The notes under the pieces: generated by a model | Seen by the model: the letters and a program-made list of their open reading frames with translations, nothing else | Told to the model about the DNA's origin: nothing | Database searches by the model: none | Assembly: GCF_015244565.1 (NCBI RefSeq) | Contig: NZ_JABCQG010000017.1 | Span: 1 to 61,195 of the forward strand | DNA length: 61,195 bases | Direction: 5' to 3' | From: Gluconobacter vitians | Lineage (GTDB): Bacteria > Pseudomonadota > Alphaproteobacteria > Acetobacterales > Acetobacteraceae | Part shown: positions 24,892 through 33,563 of the stretch, piece after piece | How positions within the stretch are numbered: position 1 is the first letter of the stretch | Layout of the letters: every line of letters starts with the position of its first letter | Position numbers and translations under genes: made by a program

Positions 24892-25722
24892 TCAAAGCTG
24901 CCGGTCGCGCTTGATCCGGTCCCAGGCGGCATTGATGCGGGCCACCCGGTCCTGCGCGCGGCGGCGCTCGGCTTCCGACATGGGTTTCTGTGCCAGCACG
25001 TCCGGATGATGTTCCCGGATCAGCGTCCGCCAGCGGATACGGATCTCCGTGTCAGTCGCGCTGCGGGTGATACCCAGAATGCGATAGGCATCGGGCTCAC
25101 CCGTACTGGCGGCGCGGCTGTTCCCGCTTTCCGCCCGGTCCCAGGCACCCGGTGGCAGGCCGAAGGCCCGGTGCACGCGCTTGAGGAAATCAGTTTCCTT
25201 CGGATGCAGTTCGCGGCTTGGTCCGGCATCGGCGCGGGCAATGCGGAACAGCGCCGTCATGAGATTTTCGAGCGGCGCCGTATTATCGGCATAGGCCTTG
25301 CCCATTTCGCGGGCATACATCTCGAAATCGTCCGTCCGGTCGCGTGCGCGATCAAACAGCATGCCGACTTCCTTGACGTTGTCGGGAGGAAACTGGAAGC
25401 AGGTCTTGAAAGCGTTGATTTCCTGCCGGTTCACCGGCCCGTCGATCTTCGCCATTTTCGCGCACAGGGCGACGAGTCCGATGGCATAAAGCTGGTCACG
25501 CTTGCCAAGGGCCGCCGCGATCTTCGCCGCGCCGAAAAAGGCCGCGCTGTTGGGATCGGGTCTGCCACGCGCGGGAAAGCGCTCGCTCCATCCACCTGTG
25601 GACGGATTGAGAAGTGATCCGTTATCGGCAGCATGCCCCAGCGCTGCGCCCATCAGTGCTCCGAAAGGACCACCAACCGCGAAGCCCGCGACACCACCGA
25701 ACATCTTGCCCCAGATAGCCAT
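24892..25722 (-). CDS. DjlA-like TerB plus J-domain protein
   Basis: A 276-residue protein with a glycine-rich hydrophobic N-terminus (GGVAGFAVGGPFGALMGAALG, about 9-29) that can insert in the inner membrane. A TerB-like helical domain follows (about 70-185, with ALCAKMAKIDGPVNRQEI), and a C-terminal J domain with HPD at 239-241. This order is that of DjlA, a membrane-anchored DnaK co-chaperone. It is the second Hsp40 in the window. Confidence 0.9.
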   Translation of the reverse strand: MAIWGKMFGGVAGFAVGGPFGALMGAALGHAADNGSLLNPSTGGWSERFPARGRPDPNSAAFFGAAKIAAALGKRDQLYAIGLVALCAKMAKIDGPVNRQEINAFKTCFQFPPDNVKEVGMLFDRARDRTDDFEMYAREMGKAYADNTAPLENLMTALFRIARADAGPSRELHPKETDFLKRVHRAFGLPPGAWDRAESGNSRAASTGEPDAYRILGITRSATDTEIRIRWRTLIREHHPDVLAQKPMSEAERRRAQDRVARINAAWDRIKRDRQL

Positions 25723-25882
25723 ATCCTCAATCTAGCACGCCCGCCAACAGCGGCAAATGACAGATCGGACAGACAGGCCTCCTGATACGCAAATCATGCA
25801 GCACTGCATGTGATAAAGTATGGGAATTGCAAACTGATGACTGTTTCATGCTTTTGTATCGCAGGTTCATCAGACAGTTTTC

Positions 25883-26236
25883 ATGACGGATATTTTCATG
25901 CCTTCGCAAATCACGCCTTCTGCTTCCACACCCCGTACCGATGATGAACTGATGGATCTTCTCATCAAGCGTCTGCCCGAGCGTCTGCAGAAAGTGCTGA
26001 ACTGGTTGCGGGAGCCGGACCGGAAATGGGTGCGGATTCCGGCCGGCGTCCTGTTCATGCTGGGGGGCGTTCTGTCGATCCTGCCGGTTCTGGGGCTGTG
26101 GATGCTGCCAATCGGCGTGATGCTGCTCTCGCAGGACATCCCGTTCTTCCGTCGCATTCAGGGACGTGTCCTGCGCTGGATCGAGCACAAACACCCGGAC
26201 TGGCTGGGTCTGCCGGCCAATGGCGCCGCAGGTTAA
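25883..26236 (+). CDS. Conserved-type membrane protein of unknown function (117 aa)
   Basis: Residues 20-50 are helical and charged (LMDLLIKRLPERLQKVLNWL), followed by two hydrophobic segments separated by Pro-Gly turns (WVRIPAGVLFMLGGVLSILP and LGLWMLPIGVMLLSQDIPF) and a basic tail. The pattern recalls small membrane proteins of alphaproteobacteria sometimes mislabelled tryptophan synthase beta-like. No enzymatic motif is present. A second ATG at 25898 is an alternative start. Confidence 0.7.
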   Translation: MTDIFMPSQITPSASTPRTDDELMDLLIKRLPERLQKVLNWLREPDRKWVRIPAGVLFMLGGVLSILPVLGLWMLPIGVMLLSQDIPFFRRIQGRVLRWIEHKHPDWLGLPANGAAG

Positions 26237-26463
26237 TCCGAAGCTTTGACGGTTTTCTGAAGATGCACCAGGGCCGCGACCCGCAGGGCCGACGCCAGGG
26301 GGCGCTCAGGGTTCCGCGTGGCATCCAGAGACGCGACCAGCGAAGCAAAGCTCTGCTGGCGTGTTGCGGCCATCGCATCCAGAACCGCCCAGAACTCGGG
26401 TTCCAGTGCAACCGAGGTACGATGGCCTGACAGGGACAGGCTGCGCTTGATCAAATCGCTCAT
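26233..26463 (-). CDS. Ribbon-helix-helix (RHH_4-type) DNA-binding-like protein
   Basis: A 76-residue protein with KRSLSLSGHRTSVALEPEFWAVLDAMAATRQQSFASLVASLDATR, the usual strand-helix-helix of the RHH_4 family common in alphaproteobacteria. Its start overlaps the queG stop (ATGA at 26460-26463), so it is translated from the queG message. The target is unknown. Its stop abuts the convergent membrane-protein gene. Confidence 0.82.
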   Translation of the reverse strand: MSDLIKRSLSLSGHRTSVALEPEFWAVLDAMAATRQQSFASLVASLDATRNPERPLASALRVAALVHLQKTVKASD

Positions 26464-27518
26464 GCGGACAATTCCTCAAGCCGGTTTATGGCCCATTGTG
26501 CTGTTTCGGAAACATCCGGATCGGGATCATTCAGCAGGTTCCGCGCCGCGGTAACAAGCGATGGATCAGCTGAATTGCCGATCGCGATCAGGACATTGCG
26601 CACAAACCGGTTGCGTCCGATCCGCTTGACCGGAGAGCCGGAAAAGAACGTCCGGAACGTCGCATCATCCAGCCGGGCCAGTTCGTCAAGCTTTGGGGCG
26701 ATGAGCTCCGACCGGGCCTGAAGCTTGATGTGGCGCGCGCTTTCCGCAAAGCGGTTCCATGGACAGACGGCCAGACAGTCATCACAGCCATAGATGTGAT
26801 TGCCGATTTTTGGCCGTAGTTCATGCGGGATCGGGCCTTTATGCTCAATCGTCAGATACGAGATGCAGCGCCGCGCATCCATCTTTCCGGGGCCGGTGAA
26901 GGCCTCTGTCGGGCAGGCGGTCAGACAGCGCGTGCAGGAGCCGCAGCTTCCGCCAGTGGGCTCGGACGGTATCAGCTTCAGCGTGGTATAGATTTCGCCC
27001 AGAAGCAGCCATGACCCGTGCTCACGCGAGACGAGGCAGGTGTGCTTCCCCTTCCAGCCAAGATGCGCTTTCTCCGCCAGTGCGCGTTCCGAGACGGGAG
27101 CTGTATCGACGAAAACCTTCACCTGCGTTTCCGGACCACCCAGCTTCACGACGAACTGCGCCAGATGCTTGAGCATGCCCTTGATGACGTCGTGATAGTC
27201 CCGGTTGCGGGCATAGACGGAAATATTGCCGCATTCGGGATCGGTCGTCGGTCCTTCGGCGGGAGCATAGGACAGGCCGAGTGAAATCACGCTCCGGACT
27301 TCGGGCCACAGGGCTTGTGGATGGGCGCGTTCGTCGAGACGCGTTTCCATCCACTCCATCGTGCCGTGATGGCCCTGCGCGACAAACTCCCGCAGGCCCT
27401 TCGCCACCTTCGGCCCAAGCTCGGCCCTGCAGAACCCGACCGCATCGAAACCCAGATGGCGGGCATGGTCCGCAATCCGGGTTTCGATCGCTATGTCGGA
27501 TCTGGCAGAAGCGGACAT
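26460..27518 (-). CDS. queG: Epoxyqueuosine reductase
   Basis: A 352-residue cobalamin and Fe-S enzyme for the last step of queuosine synthesis in tRNA. The first cluster uses Cys192, 195, 198 and 202 (CGSCTRCLTAC), the second Cys245, 248 and 252 (CDDCLAVC). The likely catalytic Asp138 lies in VFVDTAPVSER, and a C-terminal HEAT-like repeat follows. tgt and queA lie about 5-6 kb away on the same strand, so three of the pathway genes are in this window. It is divergent from the secreted deaminase gene. Confidence 0.95.
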   Translation of the reverse strand: MSASARSDIAIETRIADHARHLGFDAVGFCRAELGPKVAKGLREFVAQGHHGTMEWMETRLDERAHPQALWPEVRSVISLGLSYAPAEGPTTDPECGNISVYARNRDYHDVIKGMLKHLAQFVVKLGGPETQVKVFVDTAPVSERALAEKAHLGWKGKHTCLVSREHGSWLLLGEIYTTLKLIPSEPTGGSCGSCTRCLTACPTEAFTGPGKMDARRCISYLTIEHKGPIPHELRPKIGNHIYGCDDCLAVCPWNRFAESARHIKLQARSELIAPKLDELARLDDATFRTFFSGSPVKRIGRNRFVRNVLIAIGNSADPSLVTAARNLLNDPDPDVSETAQWAINRLEELSA

Positions 27519-27686
27519 GAAAAGGAACAGCCCTCTCTGGTGAATGGGTGGTGACAGGGGCGGGTTATGCCATCAGGGTCCGGAACGGGCCAGCTTTTCC
27601 GGTGGTTTCAGACGGTCAGGCAGACAGGATTTGTCACGATATGAAAATGGCTTGCCACGCCCGGGGCAGGGCGGCATCGTCTGGCC

Positions 27687-29225
27687 ATGCGACATTCCTT
27701 CCTTCGCAGTTTGCCCTGTCTTGTTCTGGGTGCTGCAACTCTTCTGTTAGTTTCCGGTACCCATGCCGCCACATCGTCCGTTTCTGAAGTCTACGGCAAC
27801 GTTCGGAATGATCCCGTCCGGCTGAACATGTTTCTGCGCGCCTTTCCGAAAGGCGCGGATCTGCACAACCATATGGTCGGGGCGGTCTACGCCGAAAACA
27901 TGCTGGACTGGGCGGCCAGAGACAATCTGTGCGTGTCGCTGAAGGAAAAACGCATCCTCGATCATGCCTGCACGCATCCGGGAGATGAGGAAGTTCCGGC
28001 CGCCGAACTGTCGCATCATGCGGATGCGGAGAATGTCCTGATCGATGCGCTGTCCATGCGCGACTTCGTGCCTGCGCCCGGGGATGATTCAGGGCATGAC
28101 CATTTCTTTGCCACCTTCGCCCGTTTCGGTGCCATTGAAGATGCGCATGCCGGAGACATGTTAGCTGAAGCGCGCGACCGTGCGGCCCGAGACCATGTGA
28201 CCTATCTGGAATTGATGATCTCACCCGGCATTGGCCCGATGATCGGGGCCGGATTCCATCATTCTCTGAAGGGCGATGACCTGCCTGCCGTGCATCAGGC
28301 GCTCATGCCGGAAATTCCAGCGTTGGTGCAGAAAGCCCGTGCCGAGACGGACCAAATGGAAGCGCAGGCAAAGGATGTCCTGAAATGCGGAACCCCACAG
28401 GCCCATCCGGGATGCGCCGTGACGGTGCGCTATCTTTTCCAGACCCTGCGCACACTACCAGCGCAGGCGGTCTATGCGCAGCTTGATGCCGGTTATGCGA
28501 CCGTGAAAGCCGATCCGCGCTTTGTCGGGCTCAACATCGTGGCGCCCGAGGATGATCCAACCGCCATGCGCGATTATGATCTGCACATGCGGATGTTCCA
28601 TTTCCTGAACGGCGTTTATCCGGGTGTAAAACTAAGCCTGCATGCTGGCGAACTGACGACCGGTCTTGTTCCCACGGACGGTCTGCGTCACCACATCCGC
28701 GCAGCCATTGACGTGGCAGGAGCCAGCCGGATCGGGCATGGCGTGGACGTGGCGCTTGAGGACGATCCGGCATCGCTTCTGGCTGAGATGGCGCGGCGTC
28801 ACGTAATGGTGGAAATCAACCTGACCAGCAATGACGAGATCCTTGGCATCAAAGGCGCGGCCCATCCGTTCGGGCTTTATCGGCGGGCAGGCGTACCCAT
28901 GGCGCTGTCCACAGACGATGAGGGCGTCTCGCGCGGCGACCTGACGCAGGAATATGTCCGCGCGGCCCAGACCTATGATCTGTCTTATGCCGATCTGAAA
29001 ACCCTGTCCCGCACCGGACTGGAATATGCGTTCGTGCCGGGGGAAAGTCTGTGGTCGGATCATCAGCCGGGACAATTCGTGCCCGCCTGCCGGACGTTGC
29101 CTGTCGTATCCGGCACCTGCACGACTTTCCTGAAATCCAGCGAGAAAGCCCGTCTGCAATGGGCGCTCGAACAGCGGTTCGGCACGTTTGAAGCCACTGT
29201 CACACATGAGGGCCTCTACCAGTGA
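27687..29225 (+). CDS. Exported adenosine deaminase-like enzyme
   Basis: A 512-residue amidohydrolase with a signal peptide (MRHSFLRSLPCLVLGAATLLLVSGTHA). Metal and catalytic motifs of adenosine deaminases are present: KGADLHNH (His60, His62), LSLHAGEL, RIGHGVD and STDDEGVSRGDL. At 512 residues and exported, it resembles ADGF/ADA2-like proteins more than cytosolic Add (about 340 residues). It should turn adenosine to inosine in the periplasm. The NUP gene overlaps its stop (GTGA), so the two act together. Confidence 0.88.
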   Translation: MRHSFLRSLPCLVLGAATLLLVSGTHAATSSVSEVYGNVRNDPVRLNMFLRAFPKGADLHNHMVGAVYAENMLDWAARDNLCVSLKEKRILDHACTHPGDEEVPAAELSHHADAENVLIDALSMRDFVPAPGDDSGHDHFFATFARFGAIEDAHAGDMLAEARDRAARDHVTYLELMISPGIGPMIGAGFHHSLKGDDLPAVHQALMPEIPALVQKARAETDQMEAQAKDVLKCGTPQAHPGCAVTVRYLFQTLRTLPAQAVYAQLDAGYATVKADPRFVGLNIVAPEDDPTAMRDYDLHMRMFHFLNGVYPGVKLSLHAGELTTGLVPTDGLRHHIRAAIDVAGASRIGHGVDVALEDDPASLLAEMARRHVMVEINLTSNDEILGIKGAAHPFGLYRRAGVPMALSTDDEGVSRGDLTQEYVRAAQTYDLSYADLKTLSRTGLEYAFVPGESLWSDHQPGQFVPACRTLPVVSGTCTTFLKSSEKARLQWALEQRFGTFEATVTHEGLYQ

Positions 29226-30298
29226 AATCTGTCTCAACCGTTTTCGGGGCCGCGCTCCTGTCCCTCTGTGCACTTGGTTCGGCCTCGGCTCATGCGCCGA
29301 TCCCGGTGCGCGTGGTTGTCGTCACAACCTTCGAAATTGGCAAGGACACGGGAGACACGGCGGGTGAATACCAGAACTGGATCGAAAAACTGCCACTGCA
29401 GAAGACGATCCCGGCACCCGGCACCGATCATGACGTGATGCATTACAATCCGGACCTGCATGTTCTGGGGATCGCAAGCGGTGAGGGACCGGAGCACATG
29501 GCATCCGCCATTACGGCCCTTGTGCTCGACCCGCGTTTTGATCTGCGGCAGGCCTATTTCGTGCTGGCGGGGATCGGTGGGATCGATCCGAATTTCGGCA
29601 CGATCGGCTCGGCCGTCTGGGCGCCGCGCGTCATTAATGGTGGCTTGTCCCATCTGATCGATCCGCGCGAAATCCCTGCATCCTGGCCGGATGGCTTCAC
29701 GCCCGTGCAGGGCAGCACGCCGGATGAAAAGCCCCGTCCTTCGCTCCATTCCGGCATGGGGGACATGGAATACACGCTCGATCCGGCTCTGGTGCAGTGG
29801 GCCTATGGTCTGACGAAGGGTATTGCCTTGCCGGACAATGACGGTCTGAAGGCCTCGCGGCTGCGCTACACCGGCTTTGCCGCGGCCCAGAAGCCGCCCT
29901 CTGTGCAGCTTGGCGACACGATCTCGGGCGAGACCTTCTGGGTGGGGGCGAAAATGAACCAGTGGGCCGAGCGCTGGGTGAAATACTGGACGGACGGGCA
30001 GGGCGTCATGGCAACGACCGCCGAAGAAGACGTCGCGTTCTGTCAGGCTCTGGCGCTTCAGGGGAAGGCGGGGCGCGTTGATCCGAAGCGCGCGCTGATC
30101 CTGCGGACGGCCAGCAATTTCGACATGCAGCCACCAGGGCAGAGCGCCGCGCAGCTTCTGTCGGACGAAGCGCATGAGACCGGTTTCTCGGGTTTCCAGG
30201 CCTCGGTCGATGCCGCCTATACGGTGGGGAGTGTGGTTGTGAAAGAACTGGCGACGCACTGGGACCGGTATGAAAAGGCATTGCCGGCGGCCCGGTAA
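29222..30298 (+). CDS. Exported purine nucleoside permease (NUP) family protein
   Basis: The GTG start at 29222 overlaps the deaminase stop. The 358-residue product has a signal peptide (ending SASA-H, about 24) and the NUP-family core: VRVVVVTTFE, VLGIASGEGPEHMASAITALVLDPRFDL, YFVLAGIGGIDP..GTIGSAVWA and ILRTASNFDMQPPG. The family is named after a fungal nucleoside permease, yet there is only the signal segment and no other membrane span. The fold looks phosphorylase-like, so a periplasmic nucleoside-binding or cleaving role is plausible. Confidence 0.85.
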   Translation: MKSVSTVFGAALLSLCALGSASAHAPIPVRVVVVTTFEIGKDTGDTAGEYQNWIEKLPLQKTIPAPGTDHDVMHYNPDLHVLGIASGEGPEHMASAITALVLDPRFDLRQAYFVLAGIGGIDPNFGTIGSAVWAPRVINGGLSHLIDPREIPASWPDGFTPVQGSTPDEKPRPSLHSGMGDMEYTLDPALVQWAYGLTKGIALPDNDGLKASRLRYTGFAAAQKPPSVQLGDTISGETFWVGAKMNQWAERWVKYWTDGQGVMATTAEEDVAFCQALALQGKAGRVDPKRALILRTASNFDMQPPGQSAAQLLSDEAHETGFSGFQASVDAAYTVGSVVVKELATHWDRYEKALPAAR

Positions 30299-30310
30299 AC
30301 ACGATGGTGT

Positions 30311-31090
30311 TCAGTCATGGTCAGGGTCGATCTTCCTGACTTCATGAACACCATCAATTGCGCCCAGTCCCGTAATGAGATGGGAGACGGGCCGATTGCC
30401 ATGCACCAGCATGGTCAGCGTCACGAGGCGTGGACGCGGAGCCGCTGGGGCCGTTCCTTCGCGATCCGCCGCATCCAAAAGCTGTTCGGTGCTCCGGTTT
30501 TCCTCTTCGAGGCGCACGCCATCAATGGCAAAGCGCAGTTGCGTGCAGCTCACCAGAATGGTCCGCAGCAGACCGCGGCTGTCTTCATAGGAAATTGTCA
30601 GCTCGGTTGACTGTTTTCCCGAGCGGGGAAGCTGTTTCAGCAGTTTCGGAAACAGCACCATGACGATGAAATGGGCGGCTGTCGTAGCAATGGCGAGAAT
30701 GGGCAGCCCTGCACCACGGGCCATGCCCAGAGCCGCCGTGAACCAGATGGCCGCGGCCGTTGTCAGGCCCCGCACGGCATCGCGGCGCATGAAAATCACA
30801 CCACCCCCGATGAAGCCGATTCCCGAGACGATCTGCGCGGCCACGCGGGACGGATCCAGCACGATCCGCCCGGCATCAATGACGTCCATGAAGCCGTATT
30901 TGGAAATCAGCATGAACAGGGCGGCGGAAACACCGACAAGCGTATGCGTCCGCAGACCAGCACTTTTCTACCGGATCTCACGTTCCAGCCCCACCAAGGA
31001 GGACAGAACGAATGCGAGCGCCAGCTCTTCAAGCTGAAGCCGTCCTTCGCCCACCAGTCCCTGAGCCGTCAGTGTGATGAGATTGTGCAT
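30311..31090 (-). pseudogene. MgtC/SapB-family membrane protein interrupted by an in-frame amber codon
   Basis: From ATG 31090 the frame reads an MgtC N-terminus (MHNLITLTAQGLV...LEELALAFVLSSLVGLEREIR), then TAG at 30968-30970 where homologues have Gln, and continues in the same frame with KSAGLRTHTLVGVSAALFMLISKYG, QIVSGIGFIGGGVIF and a C-terminal ACT-like domain. A single C-to-T change in CAG explains it. Translation could restart at ATG 30913 but would lose the first membrane helices and the conserved LEREIRQ motif. MgtC proteins affect Mg2+ limitation growth and ATP synthase activity in other bacteria. Confidence 0.85.
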
Positions 31091-31190
31091 GCCGTGTCTA
31101 CTCCTTCTGCGAGGTTAACGCAGGGCGGCACGGGAATGTTGTGACAGTTTGTCGGGATCAGGCCGTAGTGCGGAGCGTGATGTGTCGTAT

Positions 31191-31233
31191 TGCAGGGCTC
31201 TGCCCTGCACCCGGAAGGGGTCTTGACCCCTTC
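31191..31233. repeat. Double-hairpin (REP-like) element
   Basis: Two perfect inverted repeats stand side by side: TGCAGGGC-TCT-GCCCTGCA (31191-31209) and GAAGGGGTC-TT-GACCCCTTC (31214-31233). There is no T-run. The look is of dispersed intergenic palindromes of alphaproteobacteria; only one copy was noticed in the window. Confidence 0.5.
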
Positions 31234-31254
31234 ACTCCAATTCATGAATCGGGA

Positions 31255-32433
31255 TTACAGGGCCAGATCCGGCATCGGCCATTCGTCTTCGGTCCAGTCG
31301 CCCTTGGCCCAGTCTTCGCGCAGTTTCACGGCCAAGGCGTCGAGCGTGCCGTCCACGATGGCGGCACGGATCTGGCGCATCAGGCGCTGGTAATAGGCCA
31401 GGTTGTGCCAGGTCAGCAGCATCGGGCCGAGCATTTCGTTGGCGCGGAAAAGATGGTGCAGATAGGCGCGGCTGTAGCGCCCGGCGACGGGTGTGTCGTC
31501 ATGGGGCGTCAGTGGGCGGGTGTCGTCGGCGAAACGGGCGTTGCGCAGGTTGATCGTGCCGCGCTCGGTATAGGCGCGGGCCGTGCGGCCGGCACGTGAG
31601 GGCATCACGCAGTCGAACATGTCCACGCCGCGCATGACGGCACCCAGAAGATCGTCCGGCGTGCCGACGCCCATAAGATACCGCGCCTTGTCCTGCGGCA
31701 ACATTGGCGTGGTGAAGTCCAGCGTCGAGAACATCAGTTCCTGACCTTCACCCACGGCCAGACCGCCGATCGCATAGCCTTCAAAGCCGATATCGGTCAG
31801 GGCCTTGATGGAATATTCGCGTAAGTCCCGCTCGGTTCCGCCCTGTACGATGCCGAACTGCCCGTATCCTTCGCGCGCCACGAAAGCCTCGCGGGAACGG
31901 GCCGCCCAGCGCATCGACATTTCCATGGATTTCCGCAGGACTTCCGGCGTGGCAGGGAGTGCGGGGCATTCGTCGAACGCCATGGTAATGGTTGCGTCGA
32001 GCTTGAACTGGATGTCGGTCGAGATCTCCGGCGTCAGGCGATGCTTGCTGCCGTCGATATGCGAACGGAACGTCACGCCATCTTCGTCGAGCTTGCGCAG
32101 CGCACCAAGGGACATGACCTGAAACCCGCCGGAATCGGTCAGGATCGGGCCGGGCCAATCCATCATTCTGTGCAGGCCGCCCAGCTTCTGCACGCGGTCC
32201 GCCGTGGGGCGCAGCATGAGATGATAGGTGTTGCCCAGAACGATGCCAGCACCCGTGGAGCGCACGGCATCCATCGTCATGCCTTTGACCGTGCCGACAG
32301 TGCCAACCGGCATGAATGTCGGGGTCGGGACTGTGCCGTGGCGGGTGTGCAGATGGCCGGCGCGCGCCATGCCGCAGGTTGCTTCTGGCACCCAGGTCAT
32401 TTTGGTGGCGTGATCGGTCTTGTGATCGCTCAT
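31255..32433 (-). CDS. tgt: tRNA-guanine transglycosylase lacking the zinc-binding cysteines
   Basis: A 392-residue enzyme that exchanges guanine 34 for preQ1 in GUN tRNAs. Pocket and catalytic parts are intact: [12 protein letters not shown] (Asp100), QGG at 197-199, GGLAVGE at 223-229 and nucleophile Asp274 in [11 protein letters not shown]. The structural zinc site is not: where E. coli has CDCxxC before NYSRAYLHH, this protein reads [17 protein letters not shown], so all three Cys positions (312, 314, 317) are Asp, Thr and Ala, while the fourth ligand His343 (TWHNL) remains. The frame is continuous. Start ATG overlaps the queA stop. Confidence 0.95.
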   Translation of the reverse strand: MSDHKTDHATKMTWVPEATCGMARAGHLHTRHGTVPTPTFMPVGTVGTVKGMTMDAVRSTGAGIVLGNTYHLMLRPTADRVQKLGGLHRMMDWPGPILTDSGGFQVMSLGALRKLDEDGVTFRSHIDGSKHRLTPEISTDIQFKLDATITMAFDECPALPATPEVLRKSMEMSMRWAARSREAFVAREGYGQFGIVQGGTERDLREYSIKALTDIGFEGYAIGGLAVGEGQELMFSTLDFTTPMLPQDKARYLMGVGTPDDLLGAVMRGVDMFDCVMPSRAGRTARAYTERGTINLRNARFADDTRPLTPHDDTPVAGRYSRAYLHHLFRANEMLGPMLLTWHNLAYYQRLMRQIRAAIVDGTLDALAVKLREDWAKGDWTEDEWPMPDLAL

Positions 32434-33473
32434 GGCGCGCGCTCCAGCAGGCAGGCATCGCCATACGAATAGAACCGCAATCCGTTGGCGATGGCGTAGG
32501 CATAGGCCTCACGCATGGTCTCGGTGCCGCTGAACGCGCAGACGAGCATGAACAGCGTCGAACGCGGCAGGTGGAAGTTGGTCATCAGCACGTCCACCGC
32601 CTTGAAGCGGTATCCGGGCTTGATGAAAATGGAAGTCTCGCCGCGCCATGGTGCCACGGTGCCGTCATCACGGGCCGCACTTTCCAGCAGGCGTAGGGAC
32701 GTGGTGCCGACGGCCACGATCCGGCCACCACGCGCACGGGTCTCGTTGATGGCAGCGGCGGTTTCCGCGTCGATCTCACCCCATTCCGCGTGCATCTTGT
32801 GCTCGGCGATGGTGGAGCGGACAGGCAGGAACGTGCCCGCACCGACGTGGAGCGTCAGTGTCCGGCGCTGGATGCCCTTTGCGTCCAAAGCCGCGAGCAG
32901 TTCAGGCGTGAAATGCAGGCCGGCCGTCGGAGCGGCCACGGCGCCGCGATACTGCGAGAAGATGGTACGGTAATCCGCATCGTCCTGCTTTGTCGGACCG
33001 AAAGGGCGCTCGATATAAGGCGGCAAGGCCAGCGCGCCCACCCGTTCGAGAAACGCGTCGAACTCGTCTCCCTCGACCGAGAAGCGGATGCTGACTGCGC
33101 CGTCGCCTTCGTTCTCGATCACGGTGGCCGTGACCGGATCATCACCGAAATGCAGGATATCCTGCGGCTTCAGCTTGCGGGAATTGCGCGCCAGGGCATG
33201 CCAGCTTCCATCCGCCAGAATACGGTCAAGCGTCAGGCCGATCTTTGCCTCGCCACGTGTGGCAGCAAGCTGGGCACGGATGACGGCCGTGTTGTTGGCA
33301 ATCAGCAGATCCCCTTCACGCAGGAAATCCGGCAGATCGCGGATTACATGCGGATCAGGCGGCAGACCGGGCCGGACATGCAGCAGCGTTGCACTGTCAC
33401 GCGGGCGGGCAGGCTCTGTCGCGATGTGGTCGCGTGGGAGTTCGAAGTCGAATGGGGCGAGATCATCCGTCAT
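32430..33473 (-). CDS. queA: S-adenosylmethionine:tRNA ribosyltransferase-isomerase
   Basis: ATG 33473 gives 347 residues ([18 protein letters not shown]...), the standard start; the frame is open to 33521 without a better ribosome site. Family blocks [43 protein letters not shown] and [18 protein letters not shown] are all present. It adds the epoxycyclopentanediol group from SAM to preQ1-tRNA, between the Tgt and QueG steps. Its stop overlaps the tgt start (ATGA), so queA-tgt form one translationally coupled unit. Confidence 0.96.
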   Translation of the reverse strand: MTDDLAPFDFELPRDHIATEPARPRDSATLLHVRPGLPPDPHVIRDLPDFLREGDLLIANNTAVIRAQLAATRGEAKIGLTLDRILADGSWHALARNSRKLKPQDILHFGDDPVTATVIENEGDGAVSIRFSVEGDEFDAFLERVGALALPPYIERPFGPTKQDDADYRTIFSQYRGAVAAPTAGLHFTPELLAALDAKGIQRRTLTLHVGAGTFLPVRSTIAEHKMHAEWGEIDAETAAAINETRARGGRIVAVGTTSLRLLESAARDDGTVAPWRGETSIFIKPGYRFKAVDVLMTNFHLPRSTLFMLVCAFSGTETMREAYAYAIANGLRFYSYGDACLLERAP

Positions 33474-33503
33474 GGGGATGCTCTCTAGCAGGTTCAGCTC
33501 ACA

Positions 33504-33531
33504 TGAAAACGCCGGACCCACAGGCCCGGCG
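33504..33531 (-). terminator. Intrinsic terminator of the PQQ dehydrogenase gene
   Basis: On the minus strand CGCCGGGCC and GGTCCGGCG form a nine-base stem (one G-U) followed by TTTTC, 33 bases after the dehydrogenase stop. It separates it from queA-tgt. Confidence 0.78.
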
Positions 33532-33563
33532 CATCTTTTTGGATGAAAAACGCCTTTTCGGGC

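Noticed and set aside
30968-30970. Amber codon in mgtC as a programmed recoding site
   Set aside because: No SECIS- or PYLIS-like element or pyrrolysine genes seen, and TAG replaces an ordinary Gln; a point mutation is simpler.
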